This document shows positions 51,764-62,518 of a DNA stretch of 64,000 nucleotides, in pieces. The notes beneath the pieces were generated by a model. That model did no database searches. It was not told the origin of the DNA and worked only from the letters and a program-made list of their open reading frames with translations. The DNA is from Moniliella sp. 'wahieum' (Eukaryota > Basidiomycota > Moniliellomycetes > Moniliellales > Moniliellaceae), in assembly GCA_003971905.1 (NCBI GenBank), contig RSEE01000015.1:496001-560000 (forward strand), given 5' to 3'. Numbering within the stretch: position 1 is the stretch's first letter; the number at the start of each line of letters is the position of its first letter. The position numbers and the translations under genes were made by a program.

Positions 51764-52748
51764 CGCCGACCATACATCCTTCGTACTAAGACTCAGTAGT
51801 ACTCATCAGGCTCTGGTGCGGCGGTGGTTCCTGCAACCCAGAATGCGCCCGTTCAGTATGACGGCCACCATTTGTTCATCTGGCGACCATGTGTACAACT
51901 TTTAGATCCAACGTTCAACACCCAATTTTGTTTTCCACGAAAGATTGTGTGATGAGACCTGGATTCCGGATGGTCCTTGAGGCCTCACGCTTGTCAAACT
52001 CTATATCTCGGGGACAACAAAACCTGTATAGCAAGTGCCGGGGGACATGGGCTTGCGTACGTTTTCCTTCCGGGTGGTCGTTTGACGCACCAGCCACGAC
52101 GGTGTGCAAGCCGATCCCTCAAACTGATCAAACAGCCCTCGGAGAGGCCGGCCAAGCCAATGCCAACAACTCCCTAGCGCCTAAGGAGGCCTTGGCTATG
52201 ACGCTGTGCGGAATGGGGAAACAAAGAGACTTAGTAGTGCTCCTGATCTGGCTCTGTACCGGTACCGCAACGCAAGGCTGGGAATATCGGTCAAGCACCA
52301 CTGGCAGGTGCAGCTGTCTTCGCCTCTCGATCGCATAGGTGGGCACAAAGTGACGAGCGAACAGATCGTCTCGCCGGTTCGTAACACAAATGGCTCGATC
52401 TTTCCTGCTGCCATACCCGAGCCACTCAAAGAATACGAACCCGGGGACAAATATGAGGTAGATAGTATGACCAGCGAGGCTGAGCTTAGCACACATCGGA
52501 ACGAACCGGACGAGCAACGTGCGCAGGCTGTCTGCGGTCCTTGTCTCCACACTCCCATCCTCGTTGGTAAGAGCCTTCGTCCGCCCAAGGTGGGCTATAC
52601 GGGCCAATTTACTTTGCCCAACTCGAAGTGGAGGGGGTGGCGACGAACATGGGTTGCAGATGGTGTTGGGCACGGGGTACGGAGTATCCATTGAGTTCTG
52701 GCCTCTAGAGATGAATTCGGGACAAGGGGAGGGGACACAAGAGACACG

Positions 52749-53212
52749 TTATGGGCTGGTTATAGCATCGACCTCCTCGAGGGCCTGTTGAAAATCGCGT
52801 TGGTGGGCAAGGAGCTAGATGAGAGCAACACTTGTCAAGACATGGTGGACGATGAGGGGAAGTAAGAGGGGGGACGTACCATGGCGTAGGTGACTGGGCG
52901 CTCTTCCGACATGCCCACTGGAGCAGGAGGCTCTGGCGGTGCGGCCACGACCTGGCCCCAGTCGAGGGCGGGATGGGAATCAAAGGAAATCTCGTCAGGG
53001 GTCAAGCCCAAGTCGTACTCGCCATCGCGGTGCTCATGTTGCCACCGGTAAATTTCCTTGAGCGTGCCTGGTCCCTCGGGGCCGTACTCATACGAGGGCT
53101 GGGTGAGCAACATGGCGTCGCCGGCAGCAGGGATGTTGATCAAGAGATCGCGGGAAGCGCCAACGAGAGCTGCGACGAGCACCACACCACTTCCCACGTA
53201 TCCAATGCGCAT
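52749..53212 (-). CDS. Small membrane-anchored protein of unknown function
   Basis: I do not recognise this gene. Exon 1 is 53212-52880 and exon 2 is 52784-52749, separated by a 95-bp intron (GTACGT..ACAG) that fits in frame and adds ALEEVDAITSP before TAA, giving 122 residues. The N-terminus MRIGYVGSGVVLVAALVGA is a signal anchor or signal peptide; the rest is soluble and acidic, with LTQPSYEYGPEGPGTLKEIY, WQHEHRDGEYDLGLTPDEIS and FDSHPALDWGQ. The size and topology would suit an assembly factor or small subunit of a mitochondrial or ER complex, but nothing in the sequence proves this. The frame is undisturbed throughout. Confidence 0.65.
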
Positions 53213-53940
53213 CAGGCCTCAGGCGGAGGCGCCCCAGGTCGAGTCAGGGATGGTGGGGGTCGATTGGGCCGGGGTAGCGGTTGGATGCACGTCGGTGCTC
53301 CGCATCCAAGCCTGCCGTTGGCTGCCGGGTACATGTTATTGCGCTGACGCGCTGACGTGTGTGACGGCGGCGCGGGGATGCGTGATGTCCTGCCCAGCGG
53401 GACAGCGGGGCCCAGCGCCCAGCGCCCAGCACCCAGCAGCACCCAGCGCCTAACGCCCACAACGCCCCTCGGTTGCTGCGGCGCCTGGTTTCAGATTGCA
53501 CGCCCACACGCCCCCCCAGCCGCCTGCAGCCGTGTGCTGCGTGCTGAGGTAAGGGCGAAGCGTTTGTGCGCTTTAGAGCTCGGAGCAGCAACTAGTAATC
53601 GGTAACTGGTACCCAAGCTCGCCCCACTCGCCCACTCGTGCTGCGCCTGCTGCGCCCCGCTTGCGCACCCCAGCCCGGTAGCCGTCTTGGAGCTTGGCGC
53701 TTGGGGCTAGCTCTTGACGTTCGACGCCACGTCTCGGCGCCACATGGACCCCACAAGCGGCCGGCAAGCAGACCATGGTCTGCGCAGCACCGCGTGGGTT
53801 AAGCGCTTAAGCGTACGTTGAACCCCGAGGGGGCATGGTGCACACTTTTATTGCACGTGTTCAAACGTTCAACGTGTTCAACGTTCTCTGCATAAAGACG
53901 GTCAGGCTGTTCTTGTCGCATTTCCCTTCCCCATATGCTT

Positions 53941-53957
53941 CCCCCCCCCCCCCCCCT
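53941..53957. repeat. 17-C homopolymer
   Basis: A run of 17 C residues; one of the two longest homopolymers in the window. Confidence 0.95.
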
Positions 53958-55552
53958 ATCTTGTCTCGTAAGCGCTTAAACATCGATACCCTTCCGTTCG
54001 GGCGATTGATAGTGCATGTATTAGCCGTACTACACCCCTATGTTCCCCACGACCCTACCAGTCATCTCCTTCGGCTCTGCAGACTTATGCTTCCCCTCCT
54101 GTCGATCTGATCGGTATCCTGTTCGACATTGTGGGGGCCTTTATACAATTACACTGAGGGATTTCTCTCCTCCCCCCCCGCCCCACTATGCCAAAAGGGA
54201 CACAACTACGGCGTTGTCAAAAAGCGACTTGTCGAATGATAAAAGCCACAGTATAGAAAGCACCTGCAATAAAGCTTTTCCTTCCCTTTCTTCCTGTGCA
54301 CACACGTTGACCACAAGGGGCAGATAGGACGAGTGACGTCCAAGGTCACACTCATCTTCTTCCACATGCACTGGCACCATGTCAAGATCCCCAAGATCTT
54401 CATCCGCGGATGTCGTAAAAGGATATGGAGACGGGGAAAAGGATGAGGATCATATATTCATCGAATGGAAAAAGGGGGCGAGGTATATATGCCTCGGAGA
54501 AGAAGAGAACATGCGAGAATCATATGGAGAAGGAAAGGGGAGCATAGTCAAAGGGGGAAAACAGGGTCTAGAACAAATCAGGGACCAGTCAACCTGTGGT
54601 GACTAGTGACTCCTAGCTAGTAATCTGGCTTCGATCTAACTCGTGTTTTCTCTCTCCCACTGCGTAACTGCATTGAGGACTACGTCGCTAAATAAGTCGC
54701 TAAACCAGCATCATTGCCATACACGGTCGTAGAGACAAAGCGAAGCGCACCCTTATCGCAGAGGCGCCGCTTCTCTGCCCATTATATATACAGTGAATGC
54801 GACATCATGGCCAAACTTCTGCGTTTCTTCCTCCGTTACGCGTTACGCAGCGTTACGCTGCGTGAGCGTGGTGCGAACAAGATATTTCCGAAAGTGTCAC
54901 TACGGTACCGTTGTGGTCCCTTGCAAAGTGGATCATGTGAGGGAGAGACTTGTTGATCAGACTGTGTAGTGGGACATTAAACGGCCAGAGAGGAACAAGG
55001 ATAGACTCGATGTGCGCCCACCAGCATCTGTAAACAGATATGATGAAAAGGAGGTGCGGTGCCATATGTGTTCGGGCCGGCGGTGGACGGTGCGCCCGCT
55101 GAGCGCTGATTCCTACAACTCCCCCCCCCCCTCGACGGTCTGGAGCAAGGGTGTGACAGGCGGCGCATCTGAGATGCCGTCTGACATGCTGACGGTATGT
55201 TGACAAAACGTGATCTCAAGCATCAAAATATTGGAAGACCGACCCGGAGGGCAGCACAGGGGAGAACCTGGGATCGACGCTGTGCTGACCCACAAGCACA
55301 CCGTGCCGCGGGCGCATACCCTTGTGTGTGCGCCAAACGCAACGCGTAAGGCCGACGCCATCACCTGACACTGACGCGCTGACGGCGCTGACGCCCAACG
55401 CGTAACATGGGCCATGACATGCAGCGAGACACGGCGGATGTTTTTCCCAGGTACCCCCCACTATGCATGTGCATGATTGCCTTACTAGCTCCCTCGGGCC
55501 TTAAGTCTCAGGCCTGGCCTCCCTAGTTCCTATAAGCACTGCTCACAAGCGA

Positions 55553-55575
55553 GTCACTAGTCACTAGTCACTATC
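55553..55575. repeat. Heptad array, CTAG-TCA type
   Basis: CTAG at 55557 and 55564 are followed by a degenerate CTAT at 55571, in 7-bp phase with TCA linkers. Confidence 0.9.
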
Positions 55576-55854
55576 ACTCTGTTTGAGCATTCCTATTACT
55601 GGCTGTGCGGGGCCCCAAGAATGTGGAGAGATCTGAGAAGATGCGAGATGGGTGATCTCGAGGATCGAGGATCGCCGACCGGTGAAAGCGGTGAGGAGCC
55701 GAGGTGGGCCCATGGGAGACTGCATACTGGCCCAGTCGCGGGACAAGCGTGAAGCCAGGCCACTGGCTTGCACTGGTGCAGTGCCGATTGGGGTTCGAGG
55801 TACTGCTTACTAGGCGCTAGGGTTAGGGTTACTGCGCTAGCTAGTCACGCCAGT

Positions 55855-55950
55855 CGGGCCACAGAGTACCGAGGTCAGCAGACCGAAGACCGAATCTCGC
55901 TTCGGGCCACAGAGTACCGAGGTCAGCAGACCGAAGACCGAATCTCGCTA
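55855..55950. repeat. 48-bp perfect tandem duplication
   Basis: The unit starting CGGGCCACAGAGTACCGAGG occurs at 55855-55902 and again at 55903-55949, almost without change, followed by a short degenerate piece (GCAGAGTACTGAG). The low divergence implies a recent duplication. Confidence 0.92.
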
Positions 55951-56350
55951 TTGGGAATGCAGAGTACTGAGACTGAGCTACGTAGAATGCTGGGGCAGAT
56001 GCACGGACAGGCATTGCCTTCTGTTGCACACGCGTATGATTGCCTGACACGCCGACGACGGAGATGGGGAGAGAGAAAGAGTTGGACGACCTAGGTAGGA
56101 ATGTTAATGAGGGCACGAGCAAGAATGCTTGCTTGAAGCTTGAAGCTTGACCCGCAGCTGGCTCGAGCATTGCGCTGATGCGCTTACGCGCTTACGTGGA
56201 TCCTTAATCCGTACTCTGCGCCGCCAAGCTGCAGGCTAAGCTGCAAGGCAAAGGGCAACAGTGTTGTGACCATTCTCAAGACACGTAGCTGCCACACAGG
56301 CCACCTATACTCAATAGGTAGACATGGCGACGCACCTTCCCCCAACACCG

Positions 56351-56361
56351 TGTATATATAA
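56351..56361 (+). promoter_or_regulatory. TATA box
   Basis: TGTATATATAAG lies about 145 bp upstream of the ATG at 56505, with a C-rich leader between them. The spacing matches the 22360 TATA box and its gene. Confidence 0.6.
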
Positions 56362-56504
56362 GGCTGAAGCGATCGCCTCTCGGTAACTTCTCCCCAGACC
56401 TCCCTGGTCAAACCGCATCCTACCCACCCCTCCACCCACCCCAACCGTCTTCCCAGGTTGCCCTGTGCACCACCCAACCACCCCCCCAACCAAGTTTGCC
56501 AAAG

Positions 56505-57579
56505 ATGGGAAAGAAGACCCACCAGAACGCCCAAGCCGCGCAGGACGAGTCGTCGACGACTTTGAAGCAGGTGCGTTTTGTTCCGTTTGTTCCCAACCCG
56601 GCCGTACGCTGTTTTACCAGGCGGAAGGAGGAATTCTCCAGTTGGGCTATACTAACGCATTTTTGTACGTTGGGCGTTTAGGCCGGAGGTGTTCTGTTCC
56701 AGTCGGCCGAGCCTGTGCTCGCTGCAACGGCCGAGCAGGTCCGTCTGCCGCACGTGACATCCAAGCTGTGGACGCGCGAGGCGTGGGAGCGTGCCAAGCC
56801 GTGGGTGATGGAGCAACGGCAGAAGCTAGAGGACCAGCACTGGACGCAAGCGGACCATTTGCGTACGGAACTATTTGCGCTGCGTAAGCCTGCGCCTTCG
56901 TCGGCGGATACAGAGGATGGGTACATGTACATCCACATGCCGCAAGTGGATTGATTTTATCCGATCGGGCAAGACGGAGGAAGACCGTGCGGCCGAAGAG
57001 GCCGCCAAGGGTCATCGTCACCACCGCGTCCAGCACCGTCGTCATGCGCCCTCGTACGGGATGGCCTCAGCGGATATTTGGCGTGTGCGGGTGGAGCAGT
57101 CGGAGGAGCATGAGGCTACCGTCTTGCTCGATGCCGAAGAGCCGTTGGAAACGATGTTTTACCTCCTGATGTGCCTCCAGCCTGGTCTGGCGCGCCTGCA
57201 CGCCCAGTGCACCAATGTGGTCCAACCGGGCACGAAAGAGGTCGACGTGCATCGCGAGGGCGATGCTCCGTCCATCCGGATTCGCGCCATGGTGGCCGAC
57301 AAGGAATCCTACGTCCGTCTCCTCCCGCCCGCGTACTGGGTCAAGCGTAACGCTCAACAGCTCGTCAAGATTCTGGGCCAAGCTGAGTATGACGCGACGC
57401 TTGCCGCCGCCGAGGACGAAGCGCGCTCGACCCAGCGCACCGTGACCAATGTGGTGGCCCGGGCATGGGAAGAGGCGCTTCCGCCCGAGCCCAAGAAAGA
57501 TAAGAAGAAGTCTAAGAAAGTCCACCGACCCTCGGTGGCCATCCAAGAGGCCGCCCAGCCCGCCGTTGCTGCCGCTTGA
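56505..57579 (+). CDS. Conserved-looking protein of unknown function
   Basis: I do not recognise this gene. Exon 1, 56505-56570, encodes MGKKTHQNAQAAQDESSTTL and two more residues. A 111-bp intron (56571-56681) has a good GTGCGT donor, a branch-like ACTAAC and a TTTAG acceptor. Exon 2 reads AGGVLFQSAEPVLAATAEQV, VTSKLWTREAWERAKPWVME, and after a missing base near 56952 continues IDFIRSGKTEEDRAAEEAAK. The second half has KESYVRLLPPAYWVKRNAQQ, a charged helix, and a Lys-rich tail (PEPKKDKKKSKKVHRP) that may be a nuclear or nucleolar signal. About 320 residues are predicted. Composition and codon use look fully coding. The TATA box and the clean intron support it as a real gene. Confidence 0.7.
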
Positions 57580-59697
57580 TCGGATCCGCGGCTCTCGGTG
57601 GGCGTATACCCCTCATTTTGGGGCGGGTTCTCTTTCCCCTCTCTCAGCATAATCGAGCTGTCCGGCCACCATCTGGTGCCTCAGTGGCTGTGATCCCACT
57701 GGCACCCGTTGGCTCTCTCTGGCATTTGTTTATTCCCCTCTCTACTTTGAATGTTGACTGTTGTGCCAATAAACTGTAAACGCCATCAACGATTACGACT
57801 CTATTTTGCCAATATGATTGTCTCTTCCGTGTGTGCTGTTTGTGGGAGGGGGGGTATGTCATTGTAGCAGTTCTGTCTTTCGTTTCCAAGCCAGAGAGGC
57901 CACGCGAATGAATTCGGATATGTGGTCGTGCGATATGTCATTTTTTCGATGGGCTTTTGCTACCAGTCGCCTATAGAGGAAGGTCGGCTGGAGGAGAACA
58001 TGAAAACAATGTGTACTGGTTTTAACGATTGACGCAGCAACGGAAGGTGCTTGATGAATGCGGACACTCCTGATATGAGGGGTTGTGAATCGGCGATTTA
58101 CTGGATAAGCTCAGCTCAGACCCCCCTAATCCTGTTGATCGACTGCGATTACGCCGATTACCGCGGGCTGTTCGGACGGGAAAGGTGGAAAAATGGGTGA
58201 ACTTTTGACAAGCTTGAAGCTTGACAGCCTTGTGGGCGCGGGGCATGAGGGTATGAGCGAGCTTCTTCGGTTGATCCAGTGCGGCATGCGAGGGCTTGCA
58301 GAGTGCTTCTGTCGTTCTACTGGGGGCGGACGCGCGTGGACGGGTACGTGCGCGTGGCGCGCTTGTACATGGATCTGTCAATAGCAGCTCCTCGGCTGCA
58401 ATACAAGAGAGGTCCAAATGACCAAGAGCCGAGGAGCGTCTGAGCTCCGCTTGGAATGGGGCAAGCACCATGGCAGCAGAGACGGCAGGGTTAGATCTTA
58501 GATAGCGTCAGATCTCAGATGCGCTACATTGAAGGCAGCCCACCCTCGATCTCACCCAGTCGTGCCCACAGTCGTGCCAGCGTCGTGCCCAGGCGGGGCT
58601 TGGCCAGTGCGTGGCCAGGCATGCAACACAACACCCGCACCGCCAAGCCTGCGTGCAGGCCGCACTAGGCCGCACTCTGCCCCCGGCCTCGCTATGGCTG
58701 CTGCGGCGCGCTGCGGCCGTGCGCGAGCAGCCACGGAACACGTTGGCAGCGCCGCAGGCAAGCCCAAATCTACAGCTGTATGGCTCCACTGCGGGCGCCT
58801 GCCCAGTGTGCTTCGGCCATGCTCCGTCCTGCACAGCGCCCAGGTGCCTCCGGGGCGCCGATCCAGCGCCGATCGGCCGTTGACACGGCCCGCATGCCGG
58901 GGCCTGCCACCGCCAGCGGCGGCTGCAGAACGCCTGCAGAACTTTATTCGTTCCCCTTTGTATGCTTGGCCACTGGCCACTGCTGCACGTACTGATCGAA
59001 CGGCCGTCGGCGCCACGGCAGAGAGTTCCTAGAAGCCTCGCACCAGGCCACAGCCGCAGCCAAGGCAGGCGCCTCCTCGCATGTCGCATGTCGGCCTGCT
59101 GCAGCAGGCAAGAGTGGCCGACTGGTGACTAGGGGCGAGGAACCGGTGACGCGCCGGCCGGTGCCGGCCGCGCACAGTAGCCGGGCTCAGATGGCACAGG
59201 GACAGTGTGCAGCCGGCCGCGCTCGCGCGGCTGAGCGCCGATGCAGATGCAGGGCTCCTGCTGGCTCCTGCTGGCTGGAGCTGCGTGTGCAGCACCAACA
59301 CCCGCCCGATTGGCCCGGCGCCACACCACACTGCGCACCTGCCGCTGAGGCGCGCACTCGCCCCCTGGCCCCCATGCGCACCTCGTACGGCGACAGTGGC
59401 GCGGCCGCCGTGTGCTGTCGTGCCCCCCGCCCCCCTCGGGCACCTGGCCAGCGTCGCCTGCCCCAGTCAAATCCACCCTCCGCGCGCGCCCAGCAGCACC
59501 CCCCGCCCAGCCCAACCCGCTCGCCCGTGGGCTCCTTGGGCTTTAACCCCCGAGCCAGCATAGATCTCCCACTCCTCCTCCCCCCACCACCCTAACCTCG
59601 CTCCTCCCCGCCGCCCGTAGCGTCACGCGCCGGATCGTGTGTCCTCTGCCCCCTGCACCACCATCCCTGCACCACCACCCCACGCTCTCTACTCGCC
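57580..59697. other. Interval with a GC-rich gene-free block
   Basis: 2.1 kb. The first 450 bp are the AT-richer 3' region of the preceding gene. From 58560 to 59600 the DNA is strongly GC-rich with overlapping open frames on both strands but no domain. An AGCT heptad lies at 58210. Confidence 0.45.
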
Positions 59698-60974
59698 ATG
59701 AAGTCCACTCTCCTTACCTCCTCTCCTCTCCCCACTCCAGTGCGCTGGCTGGCCACCACGCGCCCCAGCGCCGTGCTGTTGGTGGCCACTACCAGCGCCG
59801 TACCCCCGCCCCCCGCCCGGGCCGCCACGAGTACATTGCCAACAACGCCACCCTTTCTGCCCAGGTCGCTGCCCGTGGCATCCAGGGCCAGGCCACCTTC
59901 TACCACCCTGCCAGCGAGGGCCCTAGCCCTGTTGGCAGCTGCGGCACGCTCATGAACGACAACACGGTCCGTATTCTCTCTCCCTCTCCATCTCGTTTGC
60001 TCATTTGTGGTGCCCAGGACCTGGGTCCGGTGCGCCGACCACCGTGGCTCCCGTCCTGGACTCGTCAGCTGCACGCTTGCTGACTCTCCTGTTGTGCGAT
60101 TGGTGGTGGTGGTGCCGTTTGTTTAATTCAGATGGGTGTCGCTCTTGCCACGCCCGGCTACGACTACTTTGCCAAGCAGGGCATCAGCCGTGACGAGCTC
60201 TGCTCCAAGACCATCACCATCAAGGGTATTCTCGGCAGCCAAAAGGCGCGCATCATGGACGAGTGCCCCGAGTCGCGTACGTATACTTGCCTCACTATCT
60301 GACTGCCTTGCCCGTGGATAGCGGCGCATCCAACTCTCGTACTGACACCGCTTCGCTTGCTCCGTCTGGCAGCTTCGACCAAGACCTGCCTCAACGCTTG
60401 CGACATTGACCTGACGTACGGCCTGTTTGGCAAGCTGGCCGAACACGTGCTGGGCATCTTCAAAGTCGAATGGTCCTTTGATGACGGTACGCCTTCCCCC
60501 TGCGGTCCTAGCAGCGGCAATGCTGCCCATGCGGCGCAGGCCAAGTCGTCCGCGTCAGCATCGTCATCGGCATCGTCTTCGGCAGCCAAGCAAGTGGAGA
60601 ACAAGGTTGCGCACGCTGCTTCGTCAGTTTCCGCCTCTGCCTCCGCCAAGGCTTCGGACGCGGCCAAGACGCTGGCCACGTACAATGCCACGCTCGAGTG
60701 GTGGGACGTGATTGATCCCGAGTGGTGCCCTGGGATCCAGACGCCCAAGGATACCATCACGGTCGCCATTGGTCCCTCCAAGGCGTACCCGAATGAGAAG
60801 CTGCAAGACTCGTGTGGCAAGTGGATCACCATCGTCACGGACGACGGCAAGAAGACCAAGGCGCAGGTGGTCGAGTGGGTCCCCGACACGACGGAGAACT
60901 TTATTGCGGTTGGGTCGGAGTACAATAAGATTGTCACCTCGTCGGCATCGGTCAAATGGGGCTTTGATGCCTAA
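59698..60974 (+). CDS. Secreted protein with two double-psi beta-barrel (RlpA/expansin-like) domains
   Basis: Fungal RlpA-like/barwin-type wall-associated protein. The N-terminus MKSTLLTSS probably begins a signal peptide, but deletions scramble the next 40 residues. The first barrel has GQATFYHPASEGPSPVGSCG, DYFAKQGISRDELCSKTITI and a MDECPES motif, matching the D-x-C-P of active-type DPBB proteins, then DIDLTYGLFGKLAEHVLGIF and KVEWSF. A Ser/Ala-rich linker (about 60540-60660) follows. A second barrel-like unit has ATLEWWDVIDPEWCPGIQ, DSCGKWITIVTDDGKKTKAQ, VEWVPDTTENFIAVGSEYNK and VKWGF; the Asp-containing motif is replaced by VEWVPD. Introns are 59967-60131 (165 bp) and 60277-60372 (96 bp), both in frame. 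TAA is at 60972-60974. A role in cell wall or host surface interaction is inference from the family. Confidence 0.82.
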
Positions 60975-61765
60975 CGTTCCATCTCTCTGTTGGCGCGTCC
61001 GTTCGTTCCGATTTCCATTCCAATTCCCTTTCCAATTCCCGTTCCTATAACGTCTTGCCCCTGGCCCGCCGGGTTTTTGCCCTGCCACCCGGGCCAGAGG
61101 ATCGGCAAGCTGGTCTTGTGCTCTTTCCTTTCTGCTCTTTTCTTCTCCCAAGGATACCTCATCTTGGCACTCGCATCGACGTTTTATTTTCTAGTTTTCT
61201 TGTGCGGTGCGAGTGCTGGTGATCCGGTCTCATTGTCTTTCTTTGCAGCCCGGTCCCTTTTCCTCTTGCCTTGCATGATGCATCATTTGATGGGAGCAAT
61301 GGGATCTTGCAATCTATCCTCCATCTAATTCGCTCCATCTCAGTTGGATGAACGTAGCTTAGCATAGTTCAGCTTAGCTTAGCGTTTCGAAGGCTCTCAG
61401 CTTGCCAACAGAAACACAGCGAGTTGGGGCGCCAAGATAGTGGCCCACTAGGGAGGGGTTAAGTGGCCCTCGCCTCTCCAAATCCCAACTCACCTTGGCA
61501 TTCTGTATTACCAATCAGCTGACCTACCTGAATCCTAGCCCAGTCGTACACTGCACCCCTATACCGTTTGGCCCCAACTGCCGCGTTCACGGTACGTCGC
61601 CACTCGGCGGCACACACCACACACCTGCGTCACTAGTCACTTGAGCAACTTGAACAATCAATTTCTGTCTACTTCCTCGCACCAAGCAAGGGAGGGAGAC
61701 AAAGAAAGTCTTGGTCTTGGTCTTAATCTTAGGCGTCGAGGTTACGACGTTCCTAGGTTACTAAG
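60975..61765. other. Convergent interval
   Basis: About 0.8 kb between convergent genes. The left end is T/C-rich 3' sequence. AGCTTAG words cluster near 61355-61385. No gene is seen. Confidence 0.5.
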
Positions 61766-62518
61766 TTACTCGTGGTGGCCGTACTTGAGCAAGCCAGCCT
61801 TAGACGCGCGGAAGTGGTTGTCGGCCTTGGACCATTCGAGCACACCATAGTACAGCAAGCAAGCCGGTACCACCGCCCACGCTTGGCGGCCCGCACGAAT
61901 GACGAACCACTTGGCGTGGTCACGGATCATGTGCCGCGTGATGCTCACCTGGTTCGGCGACAAGGCTGAAAAAATGCAACAAAAGAGAAGACCAACGTTA
62001 GCCACCCAGCCTACCAAGAGGTACCCATCCCAAGGCCGCAGGCGTATGGAGGGGGAGCATGGCGCCGCAGAGGGCATCCAAGGGCGACAGGGAAAGGAGG
62101 GGGGGGCAATAAGCTTGCAAGGCCAATCAAGGACCAGCACCGGAGCCCCCCCCTTACATTACGGACCCAGCCACCCTGCCCACCGCAGCGCAGGCCGTGT
62201 CCAAAGGCGCCCGCGACGTAGGGGAAAGAAAGGACATACTGTAGGTGATGATACCACGCTGAGCCTGGCCGACCTGGCCGTAACCAGAGATGTTGCCCAC
62301 CATCCGAGCTAGACGCACAAGCAGCGTACGAGAGAAGAGAGGCGGCAGAGGTCAGTGGACACACTCAACAGAGAAGGTGCGGAAGGATGGGGCCAACGGG
62401 CCAACGCAGGCAGGAAGCACGGAAGCCAAGGCGGGGCACAGGGAGGGAAGATACGTACCCACTTGACGTACTTGGGCGCCGGGGGGCCGCCGCTGAGAGA
62501 AGGCTTCGAGGGCTGCAT
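61766..62518 (-). CDS. QCR8: Cytochrome bc1 complex subunit 8 (Qcr8)
   Basis: Small inner-membrane subunit of ubiquinol-cytochrome c reductase. Three exons: 62518-62459 (MQPSKPSLSGGPPAPKYVKW), 62308-62240 (LGWWGNISGYGQVGQAQRGI, then ITYT) and 61965-61766 (LSPNQVSITRHMIRDHAKWF, then a transmembrane helix WAVVPACLLYYGVLEW and KADNHFRASKAGLLKYGHHE). This matches yeast Qcr8 (YMGWWGHMGG, GITSYAVSPY, SKAG near the end), and the total length of about 109 residues fits. Introns are 62458-62309 (150 bp) and 62239-61966 (274 bp). A single G is missing in the run of GGTGGG (WWGN); the rest is clean. A CCTCCA-type pyrimidine tract lies immediately upstream of the ATG. Confidence 0.9.

Larger units (their letters stand above)
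51016..52748. other. Interval with palindromic heptads
   Basis: 1.7 kb. It includes a four-copy TGCA array, a CTAG array at 51746 and GCGCTGAC octads near 51478. Overlapping open frames of 150-190 codons lie on both strands at 51889-52694, but none has a recognisable domain or codon pattern. Confidence 0.5.
53213..56504. other. Long gene-free interval
   Basis: 3.3 kb without a supported gene. It holds a 17-C run at 53941-53957, GCGCTGAC octads near 53342 and 55375, CTAG arrays near 54602 and 55557, two TTAGGG units near 55818 and a 48-bp duplication. Short C-rich or AT-rich segments alternate. Confidence 0.5.

Noticed and set aside
51889-52694. Overlapping 150-190 codon frames on both strands
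   Set aside because: None shows a family motif and they contradict each other; likely chance frames.
55817-55833. Telomere or internal telomeric array (TTAGGG twice)
   Set aside because: Only two units, in the middle of ordinary intergenic DNA; too short to call.
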